This document shows, one piece after another, positions 28,140 through 39,594 of a stretch of 64,000 nt of DNA. Source of the DNA: Uloborus plumipes. Taxonomy: Eukaryota; Arthropoda; Arachnida; Araneae; Uloboridae. The stretch covers positions 1 to 64,000 of the forward strand of contig JAXGGA010004447.1 of NCBI GenBank assembly GCA_038373865.1, read 5' to 3'. The notes below the pieces were generated by a model. That model worked only from the letters and a program-made list of their open reading frames with translations, ran no database searches and was not told where the DNA came from. The stretch's first letter is position 1, and each line of letters opens with the position of its first letter. The position numbers and the translations under genes were made by a program.

Positions 28140-29354
28140 CACTGAAGTGACAAAAGTCATGGGATACCTCTTAATATCGTGTCGGCCCTCCTTTTGCCCG
28201 GCGAAGTGCAACAACTCGACGTGGCATGGACTCAACAAGTCGTTGGAAGTCTTCTGCAGGAATATTGAGCCATGCTGTCTCGATAGACGTCCATTATTGT
28301 GAAAGCGTTGATGGGGCAGGATTTTGGGCACGAACAGACCTCTCGATGGTGTCCCATAAATGCTCAATGGGATTCATGTCGGGCGATCTAGGTGGCCAAA
28401 TCATTCGTTGGAATTGTCCAGAATTTTCTTCAAACCAATTGCGAACAGTTGTGGCCCGGTGACATGGCGCATTGTCATCCATAAAAATCCCATCGTTGTT
28501 TGGGTACATGAAGTCCATGAATGGCTGCAAGTGATCTCCAAGTAGCTGCACATAAGCATTTCCAGTCAATGTTCGGTCCAGTCGCACTAGAGGACCAAGT
28601 CCATGCCATGAAAAAACAGCCCACACCATTACGGAGCCCCCACCAGCTTGAACAGTGCCTTGCTGACAGTTTGGGTCCATGGCTTCGTGGGGTCTGCGCC
28701 ACACTCGAACCCTACCATCGGCTCTTACCAGCTGAAATCGTGACTCATCGGACCAGGCCACGGTTTTCCATTCATCTAGGGACCAACCGATATGCTCACG
28801 TGCCCACGAGAGTCGCTGCAAGCGATGTCGTTCTGTCAGTAAAGGCACTCGAGTCGGTCTTCTGCTGGAATAGCCCAAGAAATCCAAATTTCTCCGCACA
28901 GTTCTAGCAGACACGTCCATTGTACGTCCCACATTGATTTCTACGGTGATTTGACGCAGTGTTGCTTGTCTGTTAGAATTTACGACTCTTTGCAGACGTC
29001 GCCGGTCTCGATCTTTAAGTGCAGGCGGTCGACCACTGCGCTGTCCATGGTGGGATGTTATGCCTGAAATTTCATACTCTCGGCACACTCTTGACACAGT
29101 GGATCTGGGAATGTTGAATTCTCTAACGATTTCCGAAATGGCATGACCCATGCGTCTAGCTCCAACTAACATTCCGCGTTCAAAGTCTGTTAATTCACGT
29201 CGTGCGGTCATCATCACGTTAAAACCTCTTCACATGAATAACTTGAACAGAAATGAAAGCTCTGTAAAAGCACTGCGCATTTATACCTGTTCTATGCGAT
29301 GCTACTGCCATCTGAAAATTTGCATATTGCTATCCCATGACTTTTGTCACTTCA

Positions 29355-29357
<3 letters not shown>
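28140..29357 (-). mobile_element. Tc1-like transposon, nearly intact
   Basis: 1218 bp with inverted ends CACTGAAGTGACAAAAGTCA and its inverse TGACTTTTGTCACTTCAGTG, extended by TGGGAT. It is inserted in a (TA)n microsatellite, with TA on both sides. It encodes a full-length transposase on the - strand apart from one stop codon. It is the youngest-looking autonomous-type element in the window. Confidence 0.95.
28171..29217 (-). pseudogene. Tc1-like transposase, one premature stop
   Basis: Starts MMMTARRELTDFERGMLVGA. An N-terminal paired-type HTH (DFERGMLVGARRMGHAISEI, STVSRVCREY) and a second HTH (RPPALKDRDRRRLQRVV, SARTVRRNLDFLGY) are followed by the DDE domain. Catalytic Asp are in AWSDESRF and FMDDNAPCH, and Glu in PDMNPIEHLWD. 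I count 36 residues between the second Asp and the Glu, giving DD36E rather than the DD34E of Tc1. After PSTLSQ a TAA (28294-28296) interrupts; the frame then continues to a final TAA at 28171 (about 348 codons). All catalytic residues precede the stop, so the 307-residue product lacks only the last 40 residues. Confidence 0.92.
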
Positions 29358-29398
<41 letters not shown>

Positions 29399-30348
29399 GT
29401 AGTTTACAAACCATGGACATTAATTGACAGAGGGCAAGAGCAAGGGAGGTCAAAAGATTAACGCATCATCATTTGCTTACATCGGTTTTCAGTATAGTTA
29501 CATAGTAGTTTTTGATCAGTTCCCCAACTCACCGACAGACACAGCACTCAATAATATAAAATGACCAACAGTAAAAAACGCATTAAATCCTTAAAAAAAA
29601 AAAATACTGTTAGAGATTTAAAAAGATAAGTACGAGAGACTAGAGTAGACCGGGGCACGTTTACGCAGTGTCCTTTTCTCAAAACGTGTTACGATTGATG
29701 TGTCACCAGTTATGGTAGATTGATGTTGGCCCCTAGAAAGTACTCTCACAAGTTTTTTTAGCTTCCGTCGAGCTTCGGTATAGCATTTTGGGAGGGAAGA
29801 CAATATGCTTTTTGTCAACTTGAGTAAATTTTGTGTTGAACTTGTTGAAGCCTATTGTGAACTAAAAATGCTTAGATAAAAATAAACAAATATATGAATA
29901 TTAGCAGCACTTTATCCTTGTTTGAGAACAGTGCTCGTATGTGTGTGTGTGAACAAAAATTTTATTAAATTTCGCTGCACGTTAAAAATAAATCCGAATA
30001 AGGTGACGGGGCACGTTTACGCATTAACACCGGGGCACGTTTACGCAAGTTCTTACTGCGTAAGGCCCCTATATATACGAGCCGGCGCATCAAGATTAAG
30101 TTTCACCACTTTGGATCCAGCGCGTGCTTGTGTGTTTGAGAGGTTGTCTTTTCTGGCCAGTAATCGCCTTTTGGTAATTTTTCACTGTGAGCAATTATTA
30201 GCGGCACGTGGATTTGGCAAAGCTTAGCAATGTGCCAAAACTTTTTTCTTTTAACCCTACTCCGCAACAATGAAAATATGAAAGTAAAAGTTAAGGAATT
30301 GGATCCAAAGTGGTGAAACTTAATCTTGATGCGTCGGCCTGTCTATAT

Positions 30349-32388
30349 CGTCGGCACCATGCTAAAGTAACGAATGTGAAAAATCGCGTTTTTCAAGTTC
30401 AATGGTTTCCCGTAGTACTAAAAAAGGGCTACCTACTGGCAAAATGATGAATTTGTTAGATGGTCGTAAGCCAATGTCATTTTTACGAATATGCAGCTTT
30501 GCCCGAAAAAGTTATGCTATACTAACGAATATGACATTCGACAGTTTACATAGTTAAACAAATTAAAAAAAATCCCAAACGTTATAATCTGAACTAGCGA
30601 AAATGCCAGTTTTGTTAGTTTTCATTACCACTAAGACAGTTGAATGCGCATATTAAACCATTGTAATGTTTCAAATATGACACATTCGATAGTATACGTT
30701 GTAATTTTGTCTTTGCATATTCATGAAAACGAATGTGTCATATTTGCTACTTAGAAACAATCTCGATAATTAAATCAAAAGTTAAAAGATGAATGGAATT
30801 TTTCTTTGCAACTAAAATTAACGTTTTGTTTTGTTGCCATTTTACGTCCTTTAACTTCTTTGTTTGTTTCGTTTTTCTCCCCCTTAATAATTTTTTCTGG
30901 ATTTTTTTCATCTTTAATAAATATCGTCTGCTTAGTTATCACAGTTGTTTGGGTTTAAAAAAAAAGTAAATAAATAAAAATAAAATAAAAAGAATGGATT
31001 AAAAATAATTATTTGTATTTTTTTAAAAATCGTCTGTTTCTTCGTTAATGTTTAATGGCTGTTGTGAAACTGTGGAGTTACTTGTTTCTTCAGTATAGTT
31101 CTTCATACCGTATGAGAATGGCAGAACGAAGGGAGTTTTTATATTCTCTAAATCATCACTCCCAATGATAGCCCTCCTGAACCTTTTACGCCATACGATG
31201 GTCAGATTTGTATATCGGAGGTGAAAAAAAAAAAAAATTATTGCAACTATGCAATCAAGGGCTAGTTCCCAGGGCATACAGGTCTTTTTATGAGCAGCTT
31301 CCGAGTTCCAAATCAGTCCGCGATTCTCTGGCAGAACCCGATAATACCGAAATTGAATAGTAAATTTATTTTTATGTACTATGTGTTTTTGATGAATCGT
31401 CTAAATTACTTACCTGATTATTTACTTTCCATTATTTATATTATATTTTTCTTGTGTTCAATAAAAGTTTTTCTTAGTAAAAAAAACCGTTCATTTAATT
31501 TTTCATCCATTATTATTAATTTTTATAGCAGTTTTGTAACCCAAATGTAAAGTATCGAAAATGAATGCCATGAAACTTCATTGCAAACTATCGAATATTC
31601 TCTAAAATTTCATATTCGATACTTTACCTTCAATTCAGTGACTTTCGACCAAAAATGTCCATGTTGGTAAAGTAGCGAATATTTTTAAACAATTATTATT
31701 GATAACTTTACAAATAATCAAAATTGAAATGACACCTTCGAACGATAGTTTTACACTTAAAGATATCTATAAAAATTCGCCAAATTTGTCGCCAAGTTGG
31801 CGTCAAACACTTGGCGACCAAAAGCTTGGCGACATAACGGAAAGTGGTCGCGCCAATGCATATCTTTCCCTCTGCATTGAAATTAACACTGATTTTCCCC
31901 AAAAAAGGGGTAAAACACCCCCTTGGGAACATTCAAATGCAACCACAAGGGGAGGTGCACAACTAGACCATCCTCAGAGCCTACATACCAAGCTAGAAGC
32001 TTCTACGGCATATAGTTTTTGAGTTATGCGACCCACATACGCACACACGTACATACAGACGTCACACGAAAACTCGTCGTAATTAACTCGGGGGTGGTTG
32101 AAAAATTTTTTTCGGCTGCTTATATGTTGGTAGGTACATATGCACGTGCTGACAGGTCAAAAAAACTAAGGAATTTTCATTCGGGGGTGAGCAAAATCAA
32201 AATTTAGACTCAAATTTGAGTGATTTTTTTTTTCGCGATCACAATACTTCCTTTACTACGTAAAAGGAAGTAAAAATGTAAAATTGAAAATAACCAAACG
32301 CGTCAGGTGGGAAAAAATTATATTCAGTGTTTTGACTCTCCTGAAAAGTGCCACTTTTCACATTCGTAAGTTTAGCATGGTGCCGACG
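30349..32388. mobile_element. CGTCGGCACCATGC-ended transposon (2.04 kb), no recognised transposase
   Basis: Inverted ends CGTCGGCACCATGCTAAA and TTTAGCATGGTGCCGACG, continuing to CGAATGTGAAAA/TTTTCACATTCG. ATAT is duplicated at the target inside the Mutator-like MITE. Words CGAATGTG and TTCGATA recur in both directions inside. A small - strand frame (31023-31277) has no recognisable domain. A further dispersed repeat lies inside at 31830-32270. Confidence 0.72.
31830..32270 (+). repeat. Dispersed repeat ending CTTCCTTTACTACG...AAGGAAGTAAAA
   Basis: Runs from a GGTCGCGCCAATGCATATC region through CATACGCACACACGTACATA to a terminal hairpin ACTTCCTTTACTACGTAAAAG-GAAGT (quoted as two parts). It is non-coding. 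Its fixed, hairpin-like 3' end suggests a short retroposon or MITE of unknown class. Confidence 0.45.
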
Positions 32389-32738
32389 ATATAGCGGCTC
32401 TATTACTGCGTAAACGCGCCATTGAAGCTTTTTTTGAGACGTACTGTATCAAACTTTTTTGGTATTTTCAGGCTTTTTAGTTTTGAAAATCATGATTAGT
32501 TTAAGAGATTCGTTTCTAGTAGCTTACAATCATAGTTATGTCTTCATTCCTTCTCGGCTTTTATTTTATAGACTATTCTGCTCATAATAAATGTTCTTCA
32601 TTTTATAGATGATAAAACTTTATGCTAAAAAAATAATAGAACTAAGTCAAATGTCAAAATAATGAAAAGTTCCGTTCTGAAAGTGTGACTAGGTCAAAAC
32701 ATTATTCTGTATTGAAGATCTGCGAAGCGGCTGTAACT

Positions 32739-33440
32739 AGGGTTGCACCGATAAGCAAATTGGCCGATTATCGAGTAATCGGCTGAGCCGATTAGTGATA
32801 AGGATGATTGTTTTTCTATTACCAATTTTACCATCACTGTTTTTTCTCTCTTATACAACTCCAAGTGTAGAAATACTTAGTAATTTATTACTGATGAAAG
32901 ATTTTTTTTTCCATTTTCCTAGTTTTCACAAAAGAATTTCAATATTTTATTAAATTTCTTAGAACCAATTTTGATGTTATTGTCAATAACATTATGAACA
33001 CATTGTTAGTTAGGTTAATTGGACATAAAAATTTTTAAAAAAGGAGGGAGGGCGAGTCTGTGGTGAGCACTCCAATTTATGTGTACTTTTAATTCATATT
33101 TTTTAATAAATAGTAGCAATTTAATTCAATACTGTTATCCTTTGAAAATTAGAGGTTATTTAAAAGCACTGTGCTAAGGAGAAAACTATCGCCACATGAA
33201 AAATGTTGCAACATTGTCTATGTGTATTTGTTCAAAGTAGGAGAAATAATTTAAAAAAAAACTTTATATCAACTGTGAGAATTATTATTACTGTTAATAA
33301 AATTGTTCATTTTGGTTCTTAGTGAAGGTATACTTTAAAGAATAGTCTTTGAGAAATATTTTTTTGGCCGATTAATTGGCCCGATTTTGCCGATTATTAC
33401 TAATCGGCAAAGTGACCGATTATGGCCGGTCCATCCCTAG
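32739..33440. mobile_element. Non-autonomous hAT element with GCCGATTA repeats
   Basis: 702 bp with ends AGGGTTGCACCGATAA and, inverted, GTCCATCCCT(AG). It is flanked by a perfect 8-bp duplication CTGTAACT (32731-32738, 33441-33448). GCCGATTA/TAATCGGC words cluster near both ends. Related fragments are at 25150-26000 and 63674-63850. Confidence 0.87.
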
Positions 33441-33843
33441 CTGTAACTATATGCATCGTGCGATTCTTCCACTATGTGTATATTTTTTGGGACATGTGGT
33501 TCATAACAGTGAGTCCAATACTCTGGTTTACGAATAATAAAATGAATAGTGAGACTAAATGAAGTAAGTTGAAAAATAAGTAGAAATATTAAAACAAACC
33601 ACTTAAAAAAATCGGTTTGTATGATCTTTTAAATATTTTATTGGAAAACCCCCATGATTTTATGTTCAGTTGAAATTTCTATGTTCAAGTTATGAATAAA
33701 ACATTTAATTTTTATTCAGTATTCATTTCCTTCACCACTTGGTACCACTAATAACGTGCGTAAATGTGCCCTGCTTGATGAAAATATACATTTTTTGACA
33801 CTTAAATGTTCAAACAGGGGAAAAACTGAATTCACAAACTTAA

Positions 33844-34354
33844 TCCATTAATGCCTAGCGTCCCTTTTTAGGGACGGTCCAAAAAAGGGTCTGAATTTCC
33901 CCAAAATGAACATTTCAACCAAATAATAGTGTTCAGTTAGTACCTTGGTATTGTTTCAATTCGTTGTTAACAGATTGCAGCACATAACCATTGTAAAGTG
34001 TGTTCTGTAGCCGTTTTAATATGATCTCTATCAAAAATTACATCGTACACAATCTCAAGAAAAAAAGCTAAGTTTTCAAAGCTATTTTAGCCCCTTTAAG
34101 GTAATTGCTGATGTTATTTCTTCTTATAAAATGTCTTTTTAAATATTTTATCGTAGGCTGAAAAAAAAAATAAGTGAAAAAAGTATGTATCTTCTTAGGT
34201 CTATCGTAACTTTTAAGGAACGATTTTTCTTTCCTTAATAAAAACATTATATTTTACGTAATATTTTTTTTTAATTATTTTTCCTGTCTATTAAACACTG
34301 TTTGTAACCAGTATACAAAATATCTTTGGGGAAAAAATGTCAGGCATTAATGGG
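33844..34354. mobile_element. piggyBac-like MITE, family 2, copy 1
   Basis: Ends TCCATTAATGCCTAGCGTCC and, inverted, GTCAGGCATTAATGGG, with TTAA on both sides (33840-33843, 34355-34358). The inverted-orientation copy at 59484-59996 is similar along its length. It is non-coding and nested in the large transposon. Confidence 0.82.
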
Positions 34355-34455
34355 TTAAACTTTATTAACTGTTTTATAAGCTCATAACGTCAAAATTTTC
34401 CTGAAATGAAGCATAAAAAATCACTGAAAAAAATCCTCGTAAACGTGCCCCGGTC

Positions 34456-35458
34456 TACGTTAATATTCTAGCTATTCAGTTAATTCATAGTTTATTTATT
34501 TGATTAAAAATATAATTGGAGCACTTTTTAAGGAGTTTCAAAAAGGTATTCAATGTTTTTCAAAGATTCTAGAACAGTTAAAATTATTTAAAGTGTTTCA
34601 TTTGCTATTTCCAGTCTCTGACGTTTTAGTAGTTGATTGGACAGTCCTAAGAAATTGGTTAAACCTTGAAAGATACACCTGTTTTAAGTCAGAAATAGAT
34701 ATTAAAAAAATATTTCTTTAAGGACATTTTTCAAGGTTTTCAAGCATTTGTAAATGAAATTTTTTTTTAAGTAACAAAGCGGAAGGTATGTAAACGTATC
34801 CGTTTTTGTGCGGTCTTGTTGATTGAAGCCATTTTTAGCTATTAAAATCCCTCAAGGGTTACAGATGCTTAGAAATGGGGACTAATGAAATACCCTCTTA
34901 ATTGAATCAGGGCCGCCGAGAAGCAATCTCGGCCTAGTCGGAAACTAGGGGCCCGGCCCTTGGGGGGGCGGTAGAAATCGGATTGATCTAAGTTTTGTGG
35001 GGGAGGGCTGCCCAACAAGTAGCTTGCCTTGAGCCTGAATTGAATTAGGAAAGAGAGTAGGAAGTGCTAATAAATAGTCTTGTTTTGAAGTATTTTTGCA
35101 AATAATAAGAACTTGAACTGTCAATTTTTTTTTTTGCATTTCTTCATAATTTTACTCGTTTAAAAGTAACGAAATTAAAAAGAAAAACTTCATTATCTTT
35201 ATTGTTCTTTTTTTTTTTTTTTTTTGTATATTACAAAGCATTTCGGGTTTCGGGGAGGGGAGCCCCCTCCCCCACCTTCTGGTACGGCCTTGATGTGGAT
35301 GCATTTTCTTTCGTTTTCTATTTAAAATCTCCTTGTCTTGCCTGTAGACGAATTTTATGCTATTCTTGTTGATATTGTTTGGCTACCCTGCAAAAAAGAG
35401 ATGTTTTCACAGTATAATGCAGCTAATTTTACAGTAACAGACTGCAAAATTTCTAATT
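34456..35458. other. Intergenic, no gene
   Basis: AT-rich sequence with a GC-rich patch (34905-35035: GGGCCGCCGAG, GGCCCGGCCC, GGGGGGGC) and a poly-T run at 35209-35225. The GC-rich patch may be a transposon end; no partner was identified. Confidence 0.4.
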
Positions 35459-36330
35459 AACCGACTTCAAAATAGGAGGAGGTTCTCAATTCAAAGCGTA
35501 TGTTCTTTTTTGTTTGTTCGCACATAACTAGAGCCGCTATATAGACAGGCCGACGCATCAAGATTAAGTTTCACCACTTTGGATCCAATTCCTTAACTTT
35601 TACTTTCAAATTTTCATTGTTGCGGAGTAGGGTTACCAGAAAAAAGTTTTGGCACATTGCGAAGCTTTGCCAAATCCACGTGCCGCTAATTATTACTCAC
35701 AGTGAAAAATTACCAAAATGCGATTACTGGCCAGAAAAGACAACCACTCAAACACACAAACACGTGCTGGATCCAAAGTGGTGAAACTTAATCTTGATGC
35801 GCCGGCTCGTTTATATAGGGGCCTTACACATAACATCTGATCTACTGAACCGATTTGGACGATTTTTTTTTTAATCGATAGGAGATGGTGTAACTTTGGT
35901 ACCATGTACTCATATAACGATATTTGTTCACTAGAAAAAAAGTTATGATCGAAAAACTAAAATTTCATGTTATTTAAAACAATATGCGCTATCGTAAATC
36001 CTTACTTCAATGAGCGACCCCATGGTCAAGTGGTTAAACGCGTCAGGTTGAAGTTCCTGATAAAATTAGATCGAGTCAAGGTCTGCAAGGAATTTTTTGA
36101 ACAGCTGCATGTTTTTTTTAATTAATTTAACTTTTTTTTATTTATTCGTGTAATGTTACAAACATTCTGTTTTTAATTTCCAATGGTTTCTTTGAAAAAT
36201 TTTGGTAAAATATCATTTTACCTATCGTTTTTGCGCCGACTTCAAAACTTATCTTTAAAAGTAGTTTCGATGGTGTTCAAAGAAAAAAATTATTTTTTAC
36301 TTTTTAGAGAAATTTCCAACTGAAGTCGGT
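35459..36330 (+). repeat. ACCGACTTCAAAA dispersed repeat with tRNA-like segment
   Basis: Starts AACCGACTTCAAAATAGGAG and GAGGTTCTCAATTC; ends with AACTGAAGTCGGTTCTA. At 36010-36080 a tRNA-like A box TGGTCAAGTGGTTAAACGC and a weaker B box AGATCGAGTC are seen. A Mutator-like MITE is inserted at 35529-35825; without it the text reads TTCGCACATAACATCTGATC. Confidence 0.55.
35529..35825 (+). mobile_element. Mutator-like MITE, copy 4
   Basis: 297 bp from TAGAGCCGCTATATAGACAG to TATATAGGGGCCTT, with GCACATAAC before and ACACATAAC after (9-bp duplication, one change). Long arms carry CGACGCATCAAGATTAAGTT and inverse. Middle words TTGGCACATTGCGAAGC and CGTGCCGCTAATTATT are common to all copies. Confidence 0.85.
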
Positions 36331-36349
36331 TCTATTTTTTTTTCCAAAA

Positions 36350-37320
36350 ATATTTTTTTACAGTAGTAAACTAAAATTGCTAGTTTCAGTTCATTACAGT
36401 GCATTTTACAGTTTTAAACAGGAACCTGTGCTGCCAGTATTATACTGTTGTTTTACCAGTATAATACAACTGATTTTATGGTAAAATTGCTAATTTTACA
36501 ATAATAAACGGTAAAATTGCTAGTTTTACAACAATAAACTGCAAAATAGCTAGTTTTGCTGTATATCACTGTGATTTTACAGTTTTAAACTGGAACCTCT
36601 CCTGCGAGAGGTAAAATTAATGACTTTATAACAAAGGAAGGATGGAGGTCAAGATCAAGTATCGAAGGTCAAGATCGGGCGAACTAATTCAGAATTTTTT
36701 TTAATTACCGTCAAAAATCGTAATTTTAAGTAATATTTGGTAGCTTTCGGGGAAAGGGAGGGGCTTTATATAGTTTAGAAACATTGTGAAATTAGTTCAT
36801 TAAATGATTAAGACGCAGTTCAATTTTTGGGTGACTTTAGTATCCAACTGCCCTTCTCCGAAAATTTTTGGACGCTATTATCCTCACTAGTAACTACCGT
36901 ACCTACCCTGATGAGGGTTTACCCGTATGTGGTGGCTGGGAGGAAAGAAAAACTAACGAACGACCAAGCGCCCGTTAGGAAACGTACATTATAACTGGAT
37001 ATAAATTTACATAAAATAATGTGCAAATTACTTGGAAAAAAATAATAAAAAAGAAAAAACAATTTTGATTTTTACAGAAAAAGGCAATAATATAACTTTT
37101 GAAGTTTTTAGGCAGGATATTTGAAGATTTCTATTTGAGTGCTGAGTAAAAACATTATTTTTTACTCAGATGTGTTACGTTAAGTAGAATTGGAAGTGCG
37201 TGCGCGCAGCGACGCAGAGCGCGAACTCGGTTGTATACGAAAACATGGACGCTTTTTATTTTGCAGAAGCCGGGAGATGACAGAGCTTTTGAACATAAAG
37301 TAAGTTGCTATTTTCTTTAT
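36350..37320. other. Repeat-rich intergenic stretch
   Basis: 36350-36620 repeats the AAATTGCTAGTTTTACAGT motif seen at 20387-20655. The remainder (36620-37320) is unique AT-rich sequence with a short GC-rich patch at 37195-37230. No gene was recognised. Confidence 0.45.
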
Positions 37321-37321
37321 A

Positions 37322-37867
37322 CTGTCGGCCCCGCGTAAACGAATACTGTCTGCTCCAAGAAATTTTATTCGATTAAGCGGGGAACTTTTTTTTATCTTTT
37401 GACAACTTTTGTCTCAAAACGATGTTGTCAACAAAGAAATAGCTATATAAAGGAAATAATTAATGTTATTGGTAAAAAGATTTTGAAATAAGTAAAGTAA
37501 ACAACAAAATTGTTTAGTAATTGAGGATAAATATTGTACGGTCATATGAAAATCACAAGAAAGTAACCTATAACTTGTGTTACCAAAAAATTGTTTTTCC
37601 GCCTTTCACTTTTATTTTCTGAAATAGTCCACAGTAGTGGTTTGCTTGCCCAAGGTCTTGTAGGAGCACTTTTATTTTATTCGACATTTTTCTTAGCAAA
37701 AATTTTTGCAAAAGCTGACAAATATTATTCGATTATCCGGGGAAATTATTCGATTAAGCGGAGATATTTAACATTGTGTCTATGGGGGAAATGTTCTGTT
37801 CCGGACGGTTTTATTCGTATAAGCGGGGTATTCGTTTATCCGTTACCCGATTAAGTGAGGACGATAG
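37322..37867. mobile_element. pogo/Tigger-like MITE, copy 1
   Basis: TA, then CTGTCGGCCCCGCGTAAACG at the left; inverted ...TTAAGTGAGGACGATAG, then TA, at the right. Inner words ATTCGATTAAGCGGGGA and inverse repeat near the ends. A short open frame at 37591-37854 lacks any transposase motif. Confidence 0.72.
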
Positions 37868-37976
37868 TACTTTTCTCAAAAAATACCAATATGATTACAA
37901 ACTTAGCAGAATAATCTATGTGTGAGATTCTCTGTAAACTCGTAATTGCCTGTCCGAACCGAGTATTTTAAAAATA

Positions 37977-38161
37977 CTATCGGCCCCGCTTAATCGGGTA
38001 ACGGATAACCGAATACCCCGCTATTACGAATAAAACATCCTGGAACCGAATATTCCCCCTGCCATAGACGCAATGTTAACGATCCCCGCTTAAACGAATA
38101 CCCCGCTTAATCGAATAATATTTCTTGGAACCGACAGTATTTGTTTAGGCGGGGCCGACAG
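37977..38161. mobile_element. pogo/Tigger-like MITE, copy 2 (short)
   Basis: 185 bp from CTATCGGCCCCGCTTAATCG to TAGGCGGGGCCGACAG, with TA on both sides. Mostly terminal sequence of the family: an internally deleted form of the 37322-37867 element. Confidence 0.78.
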
Positions 38162-38164
38162 TAA

Positions 38165-39590
38165 TAAAGTGTAATAAAGTAGTTCTCGCTCTTATTACAA
38201 GTAAAGCATTTATACTTTGCAGCCCTATTGTATTTGGAGCGATAACAATTTAATTTTTTTTCTGGATATTATCTAAGCACCAAAAACAGTTCCCTGGCTG
38301 TCCCAATCCAATAGTTTAACACTTAAAGGCAATATTTCAAACAACCTATTAACACTACATAAATTTGACAATTAATATCTAAAAATGCAACTATATATTT
38401 TTTATGAAATAAGGTCTAATTACGTATTTCTAAAACTTAGAATTGTCATGTAAATTCTGTCCGGAGATTTTTCTTACAGTCCCCTGCCACAAATTCAAAG
38501 CTGTAATACGAAAAATCTATAACTTTTGCAAATTCTTTTTGGCATGAAGTTTAAAGTAATCAGTGTGAATTTACCGAAATCGCCGAGAACGGTGTTGAAA
38601 AGCTACTTTGCTTAGTTTGAGAGCCACATTTGTGATGAAAGTATGCATCAGGGTTGTTGCAAAAACAGTCCTCTGGGAAGTGATTTTATTAATGTCAATT
38701 AATTTAATTATGAAACACATTAGTTATTATGTCCACGATTTGTGCCTAAATTTATATGTAGTCTCGTAACTAATTATGTTCCTATAGTTTTGCAGATATT
38801 ACGCAACAAAGAGCAAAAACAGTCACCTGGCACAGTCCCTTACCTAGTATAACTAGGCAGGGGACCTACCCCCTATCATGATTTATCAGAAAAATATAAA
38901 CTTCAATTGGCCCTCTTTCAAACCAAAGTAATAGATTCACTTTCTGAGCAATAGTATAATAATTATACGAACATTTCAAAAAACCATGCCCGGACAGATT
39001 TCGTGTGAAAAATGACGAGTTTACCGAGAACCGCCCATGTAAGAAATCATGGGAGATATACGTTGTAGCTTCACAATGAATACAAACTCGTCAGAATAAT
39101 GTATGTAAGAAATCGTGGACGTATATTTTGTAGCTTCACTCTTTGTAAGCTGCAACCTGATGTTTGTATTTGTGAATTAGAATTTTTTAAAAAATGCTAA
39201 TCTTTAAAACTTTAATAACTAATGGAATTTTAACCATTGAATAGCCCACTTAAAGTATATAAGTCATCACTGCAGAAATAAACCTGAAATCCAAAAAACA
39301 GTTGAAAATGCTATAATTAGTACTACCGCTTAGAATTTTACTTGACCTTGCTTCCTGTTTTAACTGGATCCAAAATTCCTAAAAGATGATTTTCTGAACA
39401 GTATATGAATCATAAAAAGGTCATTCAGCATAATCACGTTCATTGTAGCAATAAATGAAAGAAAATGCAAACTAGTTTGACTCTCGGCATCCATTTCTTG
39501 AATATTTTCTTGTATCGCAAATGACCTTTCTAGCATTCATCGTCATAACATTAGTGAGCAACAACACCCTAGCAGACAGTTTAACCCTAC
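38165..39590. other. Intergenic, no recognised feature
   Basis: AT-rich unique sequence with no conserved frame. It includes short direct repeats (GTAAGAAATC near 39041 and 39106). Confidence 0.4.
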
Positions 39591-39594
39591 TATA

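Larger units (their letters stand above)
30062..32402 (-). mobile_element. Mutator-like MITE, copy 3, split by a nested element
   Basis: AAGGCCCCTATATATACGAG at the left and GCGGCTCTA at the right, with a perfect 9-bp duplication TTACTGCGT (30053-30061, 32403-32411). Its own 297 bp are split at 30348/32389 by a 2-kb element. Closely related to the copies at 14709-15004 and 35529-35825. Confidence 0.85.
29648..34455. mobile_element. Large GACCGGGGCACGTTTACG-ended transposon, host of several nested insertions
   Basis: Inverted ends GTAGACCGGGGCACGTTTAC and GTAAACGTGCCCCGGTCTAC, with TA at the boundaries. The terminal word CGGGGCACGTTTACGCA recurs near the left end (30005, 30032) and inverted near 32411 and 33758, as subterminal repeats. 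Removing the nested Mutator-like, CGTCGGCACC, hAT and piggyBac-like elements leaves about 1.2 kb without a frame. Confidence 0.7.

Noticed and set aside
28226..28907. Several + strand frames across the Tc1 element
   Set aside because: They are antisense shadows of the transposase.
36010..36080. Functional tRNA gene near TGGTCAAGTGGTTAAACGC
   Set aside because: The B box is weak and a cloverleaf could not be closed; it is inside a dispersed repeat.
36908..36935. CTGATGAGGGTTTACCCGTA as a hammerhead
   Set aside because: Stem II could form, but GAAA is replaced by GTAT and no stem I pairing is visible.
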